Shown here: piece after piece, positions 31,893 through 45,180 of the stretch | Layout: each line of letters begins with the position of its first letter | How positions within the stretch are numbered: the first letter of the stretch is position 1 | From: Diospyros lotus | Lineage: Eukaryota; Streptophyta; Magnoliopsida; Ericales; Ebenaceae | DNA length: 64,000 nt | Assembly: GCF_014633365.1 (NCBI RefSeq) | Contig: NC_068352.1 | Location: 2,038,393-2,102,392, forward strand | Direction of reading: 5' to 3' | Notes under the pieces: model-generated | What the model saw: only the letters and a program-made list of their open reading frames with translations | What the model was told of the DNA's origin: nothing | Databases searched by the model: none | Program-made: the position numbers and the translations under genes

Positions 31893-34800
31893 TTTGAAGT
31901 CAAATTGTTGAACCAAAAATTAAATGTCAAATTATTATTGATTTTACATAAATCCATGTACTTATTAATGTGTTTATATCAATATATATTTGAATTTATA
32001 TTAAACAAAGACAAAATTAATTTCTTGAACCGATTTGGACCGGCCTAACCTAATTCGCTAAGTAACAAGTCCAATCTTTGATTTTACATTAATACTCTTT
32101 TTTATTTTGAAGTATGATATTTTTGAAAGAATATTTTATTGACTTTTTAGTATTTGGATAAAAAAAATGGGAAAAGCATCTATTAAGCAATAATATTTTT
32201 TTTACTTTTTAGTATTTGTATGCATTTGATGGTCTTTTTTATTTTTACTATTTTTTTAAATTCAAGGAAAATATCATAAAAAAGATAAAAAATATTTTTT
32301 GTTTAAATTATTTATATTATCATAAATTATTTTTTCTATTGTTATTTATTTTATAGTAAAAATAAAATAAATATATATTAAGAAAACCTTTGTTAGAATT
32401 TTTTTTTTTAAATTTAGAATCTGCATTAATTGCTTGTTGAACCCTTTGGGGGCCCCTAGACATGGAGCCTCATGGTTGGCCCAACAAGAAGATGAATGAT
32501 TATGCCCTAAACCTCTTTTTAGGAATCCATAATTATTTATTATTACCCTAATCCTACTATCCTCTCGTCCATACCAAAATTAAACAATCATTTTGTTAGT
32601 TCATACACTATAGATTTGAGAATTATTAAAATCAATCAATTTGATTTCCATTCTGTTTGAAATGAATTAGACCCAATTTAAATGATTAGATTTAGCAATG
32701 TTTAAATTTCAGTCCAAAATGATTTGATCTACGATTCAGGGACAATGGGTTTGTCTCTCGGTGCTAAAACTAATCATAATCGATTTTTAGTCCAATCTAA
32801 TTTGGTATCAGTTTAGCCAAAAACCAATAATACATATCATATTTTTTAAAATTTTATATTGAAAAAAAAAAAGAGTATAGACCTATTTGATCGTGACTTA
32901 GGTGATCCAATTTTCGATTCAAAATCTCTACAAATTTTGGCCTTAGTTTAATCTGATCTACGATCGATTATTTTAGTAGTAATTATAACTTGGTATTGGT
33001 AAGACAAAGTTTTGAGTTCAAATAAAGTAATCAATCATAGTGTTAGATTCATTTCTTGGCCTAGATTTCCTCTAAATCATATCTAAATGACTAAATCTAT
33101 AGTAGAATAATTACTTCTAAATTAAATGTGTTAAAAGTTTTTTATAATTAAAAATATATAAAATATGAAAAGACAAACTATACACGAGTAATGTTGGGAC
33201 ATTCCTCGAGCTCAACACAATCAAACAAAAAAAAACTAACTCACAATGGGCTACACAATCGAGACCTCCATAACAAAGAGGCCAAATCCTTAGTACTTAA
33301 AAGAATTCTATCGAATGTATTTTGGAGGGAGAAGCTAAATGTCAACCAGAGCCCATCTCAAAAGAGACCAGGAATATTAGAGAGTGGAGAAACGACTCCG
33401 AACTGTATTCTAGATTAGATGCGTTAATTGAGATTTCGCATGCTTTTACCCATTAAAACACCTATCATTACACTCACGTCATAAGAAATAAACTAATTCT
33501 TAAAACACTAATCGACGAACTAGTGACCAAAGACCCCAATTTGAATGGTAATTCACTTTAATTTGAATGTTCTTTTAAATTAAGTAAAAAATATTATTTA
33601 AACACTCAAGTGATTCGCGTGTTATGTTTTTATCACATTAAATATAAATATATAACTAAAATGTTTAAATAACATTGTTAAATCTCTCAAACTTTGTAGG
33701 AAGAATGGTCCATTTCGAGACTGCCACGTGTAATACAGACGTGGTGGCCACGTGGTGTCTTCCTCGGATGCCTTTTCTCGCTGTGCTGCCCCACAAAAAA
33801 TACTAAAAAATCAAAGTTGGATCTCTGCCACCGTCTCGCAGGTGCAGGTCTCCACAGACAAACAAAACAATCAAACACGCTAGCCTTCTCCACGCGCCCC
33901 CATGCGCGTGTTCCGGCTTCCCCCCAAAATACTGTTCAAAGCTCCATGAGATTAATTCTTTTAACTCTAAATAACACCTCCCCCCACGTGCCCCCCACGT
34001 GATTCCTGGGTTACGGGTTCAAACCGGACCAAACCAAGATTGAATCCGAAATTAAAAATTACTACTTTTTGAATGGAAGATTGGATCGGTATTTTCGGTT
34101 CCAACGTTGATAAAAATTACTACTTATATTTATAAAAATTACTACTTATTAAAAATTATATTTATAAAAAGATTTATATTTTTTTATTTACGCATTATTA
34201 TTCCTTACTTTTTTTTTAAAAATATTTTTTTTTCTTTTCTATTTCAATTGTATCCGTTTCCCATTTTTTAATTTTCGATGCTATATTAATAATACAATGT
34301 CATGACAAATCATCTAAGAGAATAGAATTTCATTAACAAATAAAGTAGATTGTCACATATGTCCGTTTTAATAGAGTTTTATTATGCTAGATTACTTATC
34401 TAGGTATTATATAATTGATATAAAATTAATAATTTTAAAATTTAGTGTAAAATAAATAATTCGCTAAAATTTAACATTTTAAGTGAATAACCCTTTTGAA
34501 AACAAATATTAATAATGACAATTGACTAATTTTGATTATGCATACTCTCGTGAGCCTCGTCGAACTTTAGGACAACGTGAATTGTGTTAATTTGGAGTTG
34601 AGGATAAAACATAAAATGCAAGACGTTTTTATGATAATCACTCGCATGCATAGTTAATGTATCAATAATTTTGTAGGGATACAGACACTATCCTTATTGT
34701 ATGACGGATTGCAACACAAGTTATGGTATGTGACTAAGGGTATTCAAATTTTATTTTAGATCAGATCGAGTATATACTGATCTAGTTTTTAACTCGAGAA

Positions 34801-36429
34801 TTGGGAAGAATCAATTTTTTATTAGTCCCGGTCCTAGTCTCGGACCAAAGACCCAATACATAATTATAAATTATAATAAATTAATACAATATTACAACAA
34901 AACTATGTTGTTGTTTACAATTTTACATAATATAATATACAAAAACTATTATAACCCCACATTTGAAATTAAAAGAAACAAAACCCTAACTCGAACTAAA
35001 TCGTTTTGATCCAATCTGATCCAATCCAATTCTTTTTTTATTCGGCTTGGTCCAATCTAGAGATGACTTGAACCGATTAAACACCCTTAAACATGAAAAT
35101 TAAAAATAAAGAATAAACTAATAAAAAGCATAACTAGAAAAGAAAAAGAAATTAGAAAAGGAACAACATATAATTGATAATTTACGTAAAGGGCACGGGC
35201 AATGAGAAACACAGGACCTTACACGTTGCAAGACGCTTATGTAATTATGTTGTTATGCAAAGGGGTGTTGTTCAATAAAATGAATGTAGAACGACATCGT
35301 TTATGATGTGGAAGCATCTTGGCCCATTTGTATTTAGACGACAACCTTGAGTGGTTAAAAAAATATATTTAGAGATTATTTTTATATTTTTATAATTTAA
35401 AAAAAATTTAGAGATTCATATAAATAATTTGAGTGTAATTTATCCCCGATGAAAATCGAGCTTGTTATCCTTTGGTATGCATTGATAAACATGCTAATAA
35501 GCATAATACTTGGAAATTACATTTATAAACCCAAAAATTTATGTATAAACTAGCGTGAAAAGACCATTTGTCATTTATAACTTATCTCGAGTAGACAAAA
35601 TATTTATTCATTTGGTATGAATTTTTTACTTAGTTTCTATTGTTGAAAGTATGTAGAAAAGTCCAAATATTTAGTCGATGAGCTATAAGTTGCTTCTCAA
35701 GTGAAAATATTTGGCATTTTCAAAAAAATTATATTTTAATGTCTATTTTTGTAACTTGATGATTTAAATTTTATATTAAGACCTTTTCCGAGGAACACAA
35801 CTAAAATGAAAAAGAAAAAAAACTAAAATAGTGAATAAAGACTATTCTTTCAAACATGACAAAAAAACCATCCATAACTATATACAATATTAAAGGAAAG
35901 TTTCAAAAGATTAACATTTAAGAAACGAATTCCCAATATTCATTCATCAATTTTTTCTAAGTATTTGAAAACTTTTTATGCGAATATTAATATTTATGAT
36001 ACCAATACTCGGTTATTACTCACCTAAAAATATTCGGGTAGGATATGAACAATAATTAATACACATTATTTTCACATAATATGTATTTATTATATCATAT
36101 TTTTAATATTTAAATAATTTTATTATATTGTGTTTTAAATTTTTTAATTAACTAATAAAATTAGGCTAAACACCAATTTATTAGTCGATTAAACAATTTC
36201 AATATTCAAACAACTCTATTAATTAATTAAACAATTTAAAATATCATACATTTATAATCAATTAATAAAACTATTTAAAGGTTAAATATAAGATGTAAAA
36301 AATAATATAAATTTAATACTATTTAAGGTTAAGATAAGCCGAGCCAAACAGTCTCTTAGCATCATGGAATAGGATTGCATTACTATTACAACATGGAGAT
36401 ACGTTGACCGTACAAATACACTGATAATA
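31893..36429. other. Long gene-free AT-rich region
   Basis: 4.5 kb show no supportable gene. 32600-32980 and 34733-35095 are decayed MITE-like sequence (the latter bounded by TAAGGGTATTC and ACACCCTTA but without a target duplication). 33170-33420 has a 75-codon ORF with no recognisable domain. The stretch 33715-34010 is a GC-elevated promoter-like patch described separately. Confidence 0.4.
33715..34005. promoter_or_regulatory. Cluster of CACGTG (G-box/ABRE-like) motifs without an adjacent gene
   Basis: CCACGTG occurs near 33724, 33749 (GGCCACGTGG), 33984 and 33995 (CCCCCCACGTG twice), plus an ACGT near 33740, in a 290-bp GC-elevated patch. Such clusters are common in bZIP/bHLH-responsive plant promoters. 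No coding exon that I recognise begins on either side, so this may be a displaced promoter fragment. Confidence 0.35.
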
Positions 36430-36649
36430 TACACAGTCTCTGTGTACTCATCTCTCTCTCTCTCTCTCTCGGAATCTCTGAAACTGTTTGCTCTCTCTCT
36501 CTCTCCCCCCCTTTGATTTCCGCACACGGACGGAGCCGAAATAGGGATCAATGGGAACTTTGCGCCGCTAAAATCAAACTCTGTGTGTGTTTCTATCTGT
36601 TTGGGAGCCTCAGTGGAGACTTTAGAATGGCCGAAACCAGCCGGCGACG
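36430..36649 (+). promoter_or_regulatory. Probable leader of the coiled-coil gene with CT repeats
   Basis: CT repeats at about 36450-36471 and 36490-36505 precede the ATG at 36650 by 150-200 bp, the usual Y-patch/CT-rich leader of dicot genes. No convincing TATA box stands at a fixed distance. Confidence 0.4.
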
Positions 36650-39600
36650 ATGAAGATCACTGGGAAGACTGACATCCCGGCGATTCTCTCCTCCAGGCCG
36701 GTAAACGCCTCGCCGTATCCAGATCTCATACCGAAACCGAAGGCTCAGAGACCGCCTCGCTGGAAATCAAGGAACGCTGGCTATCCCGGGGCTGGAGTGA
36801 GAGTGAAGCGGGACGGAGCTCCGGCAGGGAGGCGGAGCAGGCCAGAGACGCCTCTCCTGCGCTGGAAGTTCGATGAAGGATCGTCTCTCAACGAGGAGGT
36901 AACGCCGCCGGAGTTCGGCCGGAAAAGCTCCCGGAAGCTCAGAGGGAAGGGGAAAGAGGCGGTGGCGGTCTCTGCGAGGAAGCTCGCTGCTGTCCTTTGG
37001 CGGTTGAACTTACCGGAGGTCGTTCCTATCGCTGACGGCCTGCGGGAGAGGTCTAGTTTTCCGAAGAAGGACAAGTTAGGGTTTCAGGTACAGTTTCTCT
37101 CGAGATCTGGAGTTTCAGGTTTTTTTTTTCCTTGCTTTGGTTTGGAATTTGAGATTACGAACGAATCTTGGATCTTTTGGAGCAGTGCCTTGATTGTTAT
37201 CGATGTGAATCTTATTTGCTAAATCTGCATTCATTCTTATAGCTGCTTTATTGCGCTGGTGTTGCATGCCAAACATGATTAGCTAGAAAAATAGCACCAT
37301 CATTTTCCACTTTGGAGTTTGGTGTGAAGTCGCAATAATTAATTTCTGAGAAATGCTTTCAGATTTTGATCCTCTGTTTAGGAGTAATTATGCTCCAAGC
37401 CACCCACCCGACAATCTTCCACTGCTTTACTCTTTTCTTGGAATATCGCGTCAGTGATCCCTACTGTTTTTCATGATACCTGTGCGGTATATAATTATTG
37501 CCCTTGAGAATTGGCTTAGGTATCTGTTGTTTAAACTTGGTTTTTCTGGCTCTCATGTCCGACTTCAGAAAATGGGATTCTCCTAAATGCTTTTTCCTGG
37601 GATGCAGTATGAGCCAATTGTAACAATTTTTGGGAACTGGGATTTTTTTCTACTTATTTTCTTTCTTCTTTCGTGCAGCATGGAGGTGATCATATTGGCT
37701 TGCAATTGCTTGGCCAACACAGTAGCAGGGTTCATAATTCTGAAGCAAGGGATCTGATGCAGAGCCCTCCTTCTGTCTCAGGTCCAAGAAACGGGTATTT
37801 GTACAAGGTACACCTCATCTTTTTAATACCGTTGATATCTTTCCACCTAGTTGAATTGGGAACTGCTGGAATTGAGATTATATGATACCTCAATACTAAA
37901 TTAGAGCCAACACTAATAGAGCCTTGAACATGCAGTAAGAGTGTACCAGTGTATTTACCATCATCTTGTGGCATAAATTTCTATTTTGAAGTTATTCTCC
38001 TAGGTAATTTAATATAGTTTGATAACGCTCTAATCTATGAAATTATTGAAACATTTGATCTATGAGACCAAAGGGGAAAAAATGAAAATGTTAAATAGTT
38101 CGCAGGAACATGGATATGAGAGGATCTATTGATATTGAAATTGGTCGCTGCAATCACAGGAGTCAGTGGTTTTCTTCTCCAGTCTCTTGACTGGAGGAAT
38201 GCATTCTGTGCTGTCTAATGTCTAGTACAAGGGAACTTTTCTTATCTAGTCACATTAGGAGAAGCAATAACATTTCCTACAGGGCCATGTACTTATTGGA
38301 TGCCATGTCTGACTCAAGCATTCCTGAGACAATTTTAAGTTCAGCATGCATCGAACACCTTTTCAAGTGCCCCTTCGTTCTTTTCATGAAATATTTTGTT
38401 GGATAACATGTCAATCTTAGGATGACACTTGTTTATGGTTTAATGAACTATAAATGCATCATAAAGTTGATAACTTGCATATTATTTCCTTCTCTTCTAG
38501 ACATTTTAGATTTAAGAATATGTAAATAGAGACTTGCATCCATAGGAGTCAGTTGTTTTCTTCTCTATCTTTTTCTTTTTCATTTTTTCAATAGAAAAAT
38601 TGGATTAGTCTCTTTTTTCTCTTTCTTTTTTCTTTTCTTTTTTTTTTTTTCCTTTGTAAGTCACTCTAGGCTTTTTGTTGGATCGTGCATCCTGAGTTGT
38701 CAAAATGTCCATGAAAACATTTAAAAGGTCCCATGAATTCGTTTTACACCTTGTTGATACCAACATTGCTCAGTCACTTCTGAGCATGTGCCACACACTT
38801 GGTCAAGTGTGCCCTATTTTATTTTATTTTTTAATTTATTAGATTTGGATACTTAAAGGCAACTTGATAACTTTGACTCTAGCAATATAATAAGAAAATA
38901 TCGCTTTAGATATTAATTCCTTCTCTTTTAGACATTTAAATTTGAGAATACATTATATTATAGAAATTCCCAATACAAATTGAGCTCTCTAGGATAGATA
39001 TTAACAGTTGTTTGATACACTTCTTGTAATTCCTCAGGTACAGAAAATAATTTTTGTATTATTTTAATACGATATTAATGATTTTGTAATTTAAACTTTG
39101 AACAAATTGTAATTGTTTTCATACATGCACAAAAACATTTAATAATTTTGTGTGCAATGCATTATGTCTTGATTTTTTTTTTTTTTTTGAAAATTACCTT
39201 ATGGTCTCATTCTTTCATCCGTGCTTCTTAGGTTGCATGTTATGTGGCTTTCTGTGTGTATCTGTAAACTAACCATGCTCGTATTTTCCAGTTGGAACCT
39301 TCAGTTCAGTTTTCCAACTCTGCAATGGAGGGGGCGACCAAATGGGATCCCATCAGCTGGAAAAGGTATGATGAGGTACAACATACTTTTGGCCATTTGA
39401 AGCATATCGATCGACAAGTAACTACTATCTCAGCTATATCTGCAATGGAAGTCGAACTTGAACAAGCGCAAGCCCGTATTCATGAGCTTGAGACTGAGAA
39501 ACGGTCTTCAAAGAAGAAACTTGAGCACTTCTTGAAGAAACTCAGTGAGGAAAGGGCTACTTGGCGGAGCAGAGAACATGAGAAAATCCGGGCAATTATT

Positions 39601-40866
39601 GATGATGTTAAAGCTGATTTGACTCGGGAGAGGAAAAATCGCCAGCGGTTGGAAATTGTTAATTCAAAGTTGGTAAATGAGCTGGCTGATGCCAAATTGT
39701 CAGCAAAGCGCTACATGCAGGACTATGAAAAAGAGCGGAAGGCCAGAGAATTAATAGAGGAAGTGTGTGATGAGCTTGCTAAGGAAATTGGAGAAGATAA
39801 GGCTGAAGTTGAAGCATTCAAGAGGGAATCTATGAAACTCCGCGAGGAAGTAGAAGAGGAGAGGAAAATGTTGCAGATGGCCGAGGTCTGGCGTGAAGAA
39901 CGGGTTCAGATGAAGTTAATTGATGCAAAGGTAACGCTTGAGGAGAAGTATGCTCAGATGAACAAGCTAGTAGCAGATCTTGAGGCTTATCTGAGTTCAA
40001 GAAGCGCAACCCCAGATGTTGAGGAGATGAGAAAAGCGGGGATCCTTTGCCAGGCTGCTGCCTCTCTGAACATTCAAGACTTCAAGGAGTTCAAATACCA
40101 ACCATCGAATTCAGATGATATTTTCTCTGTTTTTGAAGATGTTAATTTTGGTGAAGCCAATGAGAGGGAAATTGAACCATGTGAAGGATACAGTCCTGCT
40201 AGCCATGCCTCTAAGGTTCATACAGTTAGTCCTGAAGTTAATATGTTCAATAAAGATAGCGTGCAGAGACATGCTAATGCATATGTTGATCAGAGTGGTG
40301 ATATAGAAGAGGATGGGAGTGGGTGGGAGACCGTGAGCCATGCTGAGGATCAGGGTTCGAGTTATTCGCCAGAGGGGAGCAACCCATCTGTCAACAACAG
40401 GATTGGTCGGGATAGCAATGTGTCGGGAAGTGGGACAGAATGGGAAGAAAATGCATACGAGGAGACACCAATTACCGAAATCAGTGAAGTTTGTGCAGCG
40501 CCAAAGACGCATTTGAAGAAAGTTTCATCCATATCTCGGCTTTGGAGGTCATGCCCAAGCAACGGTGAAAATTTCAAGATAATATCAGTGGAAGCATTGA
40601 AAGGAAGGCAATCAAATGGAAGGCTCTCTAATGCGGCCATCCTTTCTCCAGACCGGGCCTCAGGTAACGACAGGCTTAGCCCACCCGACCTGTCAGGGCA
40701 ATGGAGCTCGCCTGACTCGGGAAACCCACACATAACTCGGGGGATGAAAGGGTGTATCGAATGGCCACGTGGCATGCAGAAGAGCAGTTTGAAAGCGAAG
40801 CTTATGGAGGCGAGGATGGAGAGTCAAAGGATCCAGCTGCGCCAAGTTCTCAAACAGAAGATTTAG
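36650..40866 (+). CDS. Coiled-coil protein of the plant USO1-like/BLT-related family, 713 aa
   Basis: Three exons: 36650-37087, 37679-37807 and 39292-40866, all phase 0 with GT..AG introns (591 and 1484 bp). Exon 1 (residues 1-146) is basic and Pro-rich, with the family motif SARKLAAVLWRLNLPE near 107-122. Exon 2 (147-189) is a short linker starting HGGDHIG. Exon 3 opens LEPSVQFSNSAMEGATKWDP, then a long heptad-type coiled coil at about 241-423 (RERKNRQRLEIVNSKLVNEL, KRYMQDYEKERKARELIEEV). The tail is acidic and Ser-rich and ends in a short basic LMEARMESQRIQLRQVLKQ. This is the layout of the Arabidopsis At5g41620/At1g64180-type proteins, annotated as intracellular transport USO1-like and related to BRANCHLESS TRICHOMES; their role is thought to be cytoskeletal or morphogenetic but is poorly known. 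No frame damage is seen. The start is the first ATG in the basic exon. Confidence 0.9.
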
Positions 40867-41340
40867 GTGCAGCAGCAAGTTTTTTCGCTTGTTTGTTCGG
40901 GGTCTCATGAATCCTCCAAGCTGATGAGACGAAACCGTGCGTGCTGTTTCTTCTCTAGGAATGCAATTAGGATTCCAGCTGCTACTGATTGGGATTGCCT
41001 GAAGCCTTGACATGCATGGAGAAGGAGGAGGATAAGTAGAAGGAGAACCTGTGAATAGATGGCATGGTTTGCCTTGCCTTGCAGTATTCTACAGTTTCAA
41101 AGCTTTCAAGCATATTGCCCTGGTAAGAGTTGGAACTCGTTGCTTCTATTAGGAAAACTGGGCTGTTGTTGTATCATGCCATGGGGGGGCTGAATTGCAC
41201 TTTTGCTTGTTTAGGGTGTAGGACTCATAAAGCAACTTTATGCTATTTTGTACTTCTCTATATTTGCCAAACTTGACATCATTAAAATGCTCCTCCTATG
41301 CTACAGGTCAGTCTTGATATAAATTATATTATATTTGTCT
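40867..41340 (+). other. Likely 3' UTR of the coiled-coil gene
   Basis: Sequence after the stop stays less AT-rich until about 41330. It contains AATAAA-like signals (ATTAAAATG near 41280) but no exact AATAAA at a good distance. Confidence 0.4.
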
Positions 41341-42050
41341 TCTGCAATTTTTTTTGTGTGGATATAGATAGCAAGCAATGAGACAAATATCATTTATATT
41401 CTAGGTTGCACAGAAACAAGAAATAGATACGATATGGAAATGGGAAACAACATTTAAAAAAAATAAAAAATGGAAACTCAGAAAAAATGTGTAAATAAAA
41501 AAATATAGATTTTTTTTGTAAATATAAATTTTATAAAAAATAATTATTTAATTAAATATAAATATAAATTTAATCATTTATTTAAGCAAACTTAAACATA
41601 AGTCATTTACGTTTCTAACGCGGTTACTAGAACAAATGAGACAATTATTTTTATCTCTAACACTGCATCATAACATAAACGTATTTTTAAATCAGAAATG
41701 TGTTTTTAACATTACAAAATAGTTTTAAAATTATGAAAATAATTTAGAAACGATATTTTTGGTGTTTCTTGGCTTTTAGGGATAGGGAATGTTTCAACTG
41801 TGAAGCACGGAAACGGCTTGGAGGCGTCGTTTCGGAGCCTGGTCCTAACCCACATTTGCACACAAAGACTAGCATTTTCACAATTGGGGAGTAGATGAAT
41901 CCATCTGAATCAGTGTGATTATTACATTGTTTTAGTTTTAAGATTTTATTTTTTTAACTTGGTTTGATATCTCTTTTATTAGGTTAATTTGCGGACAAAA
42001 TTTGGGTTTTTTTAACCAATAGCAACTCTCTTTTGGGCATGACCAGGAAG
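41341..42050. other. AT-rich intergenic DNA
   Basis: The stretch near 41420-41850 resembles the ACGGAAACGG/TTTCGGAGC type of decayed repeat. Nothing can be bounded. Confidence 0.35.
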
Positions 42051-42054
42051 GCAC

Positions 42055-42595
42055 TTTTTTATTTTATTTTATTAGAAAATAAATATATATAAAAGGATCA
42101 AAATTGCACAGGATACACTGGGCATATTCATATTCAGGAGGAACAAAAGGGCCACTAATGCCCCAAAATAATAAACTCGTATTGGAATAAAACATGGAAA
42201 TACAAAGAAAAAATAACTCTGTATACATGTATTTTAATCCGACAAATAACACAATCCACATGAGCCATTGAACTCTTAAAAATCTTCCTATTCCGCATGT
42301 TCCAAATCTGATAAATAGAGCAGGCGAGAGCGATCCTCTTCATTTTATTGCGCCAAGATGTCTCTCGGCTTTCTTTCTTAATCCATTTAAGGCACTAACA
42401 ATAGTGGACATGCCCTAGTGATATCCAGCCAGGCTCTGATGTGGCCCCAAACAATAGCACTGAAAGTGCACTCAAAGAACAAATGTTGTACCGATTCCTC
42501 TCTAACCCCACAAAGAGAGCATGTGCTGCCAATGTCCCAAAAAATTGGAGTCTTTCTTATGTCAAGACAGGAAAGCACTCTCTCATTAGAAAAAG
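42055..42595 (-). pseudogene. 5'-truncated LINE fragment (zf-RVT region)
   Basis: On the minus strand, 42387-42578 encodes FWDIGSTCSLCGVREESVQH followed by LFFEC, the CxxC..H..C zinc-binding domain (zf-RVT) found after plant L1 reverse transcriptases. After a frame shift the next frame (42155-42343) gives CSIYQIWNMRNRKIF, the conserved YxIWxxRNxxxF motif that follows it. A T-rich tract at 42051-42073 on the plus strand would be the A-tail. The reverse transcriptase itself is missing, so this is a dead 5'-truncated copy. A zf-RVT-only pseudogene is the alternative. Confidence 0.75.
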
Positions 42596-43410
42596 TTTAT
42601 TACCTTAGTTCCACCGCAGTGTGTATATAGGTCTGCCTTTACCTCTACTTTCATTTTGTTGTGATGAATTTGAATCATTCTATAAGTAAGATGAATTAAA
42701 AGTTCGAACCATAACCATGATTGTGACGGCACCTTCTCAATAAGGAATGTTGACTTTGAACCATAGCTATTAAGGGTGTTCAAAAAAATTGGTGCACCGC
42801 AGAAATTGGCCAAATCGAACCGATCGATTTTTTTTTTGGCGGTCGAAAACTATTTGGATTCTGTCCAAACCGCGCGGTTTGGACAGTTGACGGTTCAGTT
42901 TTAAACCGAACCGCCCAAAAAAATAATAAAAAAATTATTATTATAAAAATCTAATAATTGGCAGCCTAATCCTATTTATTTTTTACACTATTTTATTTTT
43001 ATTTTTTGCTCTTATTTATTTATATTTAATTGTCTTTATTTACCAATATTTGTGTCTTTATTTACCATTTTTAAATATCTTTTTTAGTGATTTTAAGTAG
43101 CATTTCAAATCGCGGTAAACCGCATCAAACCAGACCGCAAATGCGGTCTGGTTTGGTGCAGTTTGGCCGAACCCAAACTAGACCGCGGTTTGGTTTAGTT
43201 GAAAAACCGCACTAACAGTTTGGCGTGTTAAAAATGATTCAGACCGGTTAAACTGCCCCGCAAACACCCCTAATAGCTACTGTTGAGAAAATGAGTCTAT
43301 TGCCTTAGTTCCACAGCAGTGTATAGAGTTAGGTTTTATATTTATTTTCATTTTATTTTCATGAATTTGAATTATTTTACAAGTAAGATGAATTAAAAGT
43401 TCGAACTCTC
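42590..43410. repeat. Direct repeat pair (about 42590-42715 and 43285-43410) flanking a MITE
   Basis: The two arms share TTAGTTCCACNGCAGTGT, TTTTCATGAATTTGAAT-like and AAGTAAGATGAATTAAAAGT words in the same order, about 85% alike by eye. A TTCGAAC word ends both. Between them lies the hAT MITE 42771-43272. Confidence 0.7.
42771..43272. mobile_element. hAT-type MITE, 502 bp
   Basis: Ends TAAGGGTGTTC and AAACACCCCTA are inverted. The 8-bp flanks ATAGCTAT (42763-42770) and ATAGCTAC (43273-43280) differ at one base. Subterminal GGTTTGGACAG, GAACCGCCC and GACCGCGGTTTGG words, repeated in both orientations, are typical of the plant MITE group starting TAGGGGTGTTC. It is non-coding. Confidence 0.8.
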
Positions 43411-43787
43411 CACCCAAAAAGCACAAATTTACTTTGGAATTAGTTTTCTTTTTTTTTTTCAGTCCAATTTTAAGTCTGGCATTAACTGACTTATTTATTT
43501 ATTTTTAAGTTTTCCACTTTAATGGAGCAAATATGGGTAGTGTGATTAATACAAGATAATTTAGTGCACTTAGATTAAGGATGAAAATTATATATATTCC
43601 GTATAAAAATTCATTAATATATACTGAAAATGGATGGAAAATTAGCTTTTTTCAGTTGGAAAGATGATAGTAATATAATATAGAATGAAAAAAATTTAAT
43701 TTTTTGGTTAATAACAGCAAGTTTAATAATTTAAAAAAAATTTAAATATGTCCTTAATTGAACCACACTTTGTCTTTCCATTAAGAA
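43411..43787. other. AT-rich intergenic DNA
   Basis: I see nothing in this stretch. Confidence 0.4.
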
Positions 43788-43795
43788 GATATCAT

Positions 43796-44300
43796 CAGGG
43801 TATGCAAAAGTTTAGTTTAACTCAAATAATCGAAATTGTTCGATTGAAAATGTTGGTTCAATCCGGTTTCAGCTAAAAGGGTCAATTCAGTTTGGTTATC
43901 AAATTTGACAATTTTGATTATTTTGATTCGATTCAATTTTCGTATTGAAAAAAATTCAATCCGGTTTCAGCTAAGGGTCAATTCAGTTTGGTTATCAAAT
44001 TTGACAATTTTGATTATTTTGATTCGATTCAATTTTCGTATTAAAAAAAATCGAAATAACTGAACCAACTAAAATTTTGATATTTTTATTTTTTTTAGTT
44101 TTTATTTTTTATTTTTTGGTTTCTTGGGCTAGTTCGATTTGTTCGGTTCAATTTTTTAAGATTTTTTCTATCTTTCGGAGGGTTCATTTTTTTGTATTTT
44201 TTTTTAATTTTTTTAATTTATTCAATCAATTCAATTTGATTTTTTACACAATGTCACTCTATTTAGTTTTAGCAATAGAATCAACCTAATGCTCACCTTA
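43796..44300. mobile_element. hAT-type MITE with an internal 98-bp tandem duplication, 505 bp
   Basis: It is flanked by an exact 8-bp duplication, GATATCAT (43788-43795 and 44301-44308). It starts CAGGGTATGCAAAAG and ends GCTCACCTTA. Inside, a 98-bp unit starting CAATCCGGTTTCAGCTAA occurs twice in tandem (43859-43956 and 43957-44052) and is almost identical apart from a 3-base indel, so the duplication is recent. It is non-coding. Confidence 0.8.
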
Positions 44301-44589
44301 GATATCATGGTTATTGAATATCCTTTTTTATTTTTAAGGAAAAAATTATTTTTCATTTCATGTCACTCATTCTCATTCTATTTCATTACTAAATCACTCC
44401 CAAACAAAGCCTTATAATAACAATTTGACGCCGTACACCTTAAAAACCTTCTTTGCTGGATAACATTCTTAACAGGACTACTGATTCCACCGGCCATGAA
44501 TCATGTCACATGAAACTTTTCGAGCAATATCATAACTCAATAACCTTATAATGGATGATGTTTTTAGTTTACACCTATGATGCTCAAAA

Positions 44590-45180
44590 ACGTTGGGGGT
44601 GTCAATGGTTCAGATTGGTTCGGTTCTATAAGAATTCAGTAAGCAAACCATCTTTAACTGTTCTGAAAAAATAAAAATCGTAACCGAACCATTATATATA
44701 TAAAACCAAACCATGATCAATCCATCATATCGGACCGATTTCGGTTTGGTTTCGGTTCTATCCAATTAACATTTAGCTTCTAAATATTTTTGCAAAATAT
44801 GAAATTACAAACAAATTTATTAATTAAAAAAAACCCATAATTTCATTAATACTTCAAGTCTTGAAGTAAAAGTAGAACAAAATAATTTATAGACTAACTT
44901 ATCAAATGAGATTACATAGATCATTTAGTATAGCAATAGCGCATAAAAGTCTAGAAATAAAAGAGTTTATGAATGTCGCTAGTTTCCTAGAAAGTGATAC
45001 TATTTATGTGTATGTGTATATATATATACGCAAAAAATTATAATATATATAAGTATATTATCAATTTTAGTTCGGTTCGAACCACGTTTTAAAAAAAAAA
45101 AATCAATAACCAAACCAAATATATCGATTCTTATTTTTTTAGAATCAGAACCTAACCATAGAACCAACAAGTTTGGCACA
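44590..45180. repeat. Decayed hAT-type MITE-like sequence
   Basis: The left part (GGGGGTGTCAATGGTTCAG, then GGTTCGGTT runs) and right part (TTAGTTCGGTTCGAACCACG, CAAACCAAATATATCG) have the GGTTCGGTT style of the neighbouring MITEs. No right terminus or target duplication was found. Confidence 0.4.
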
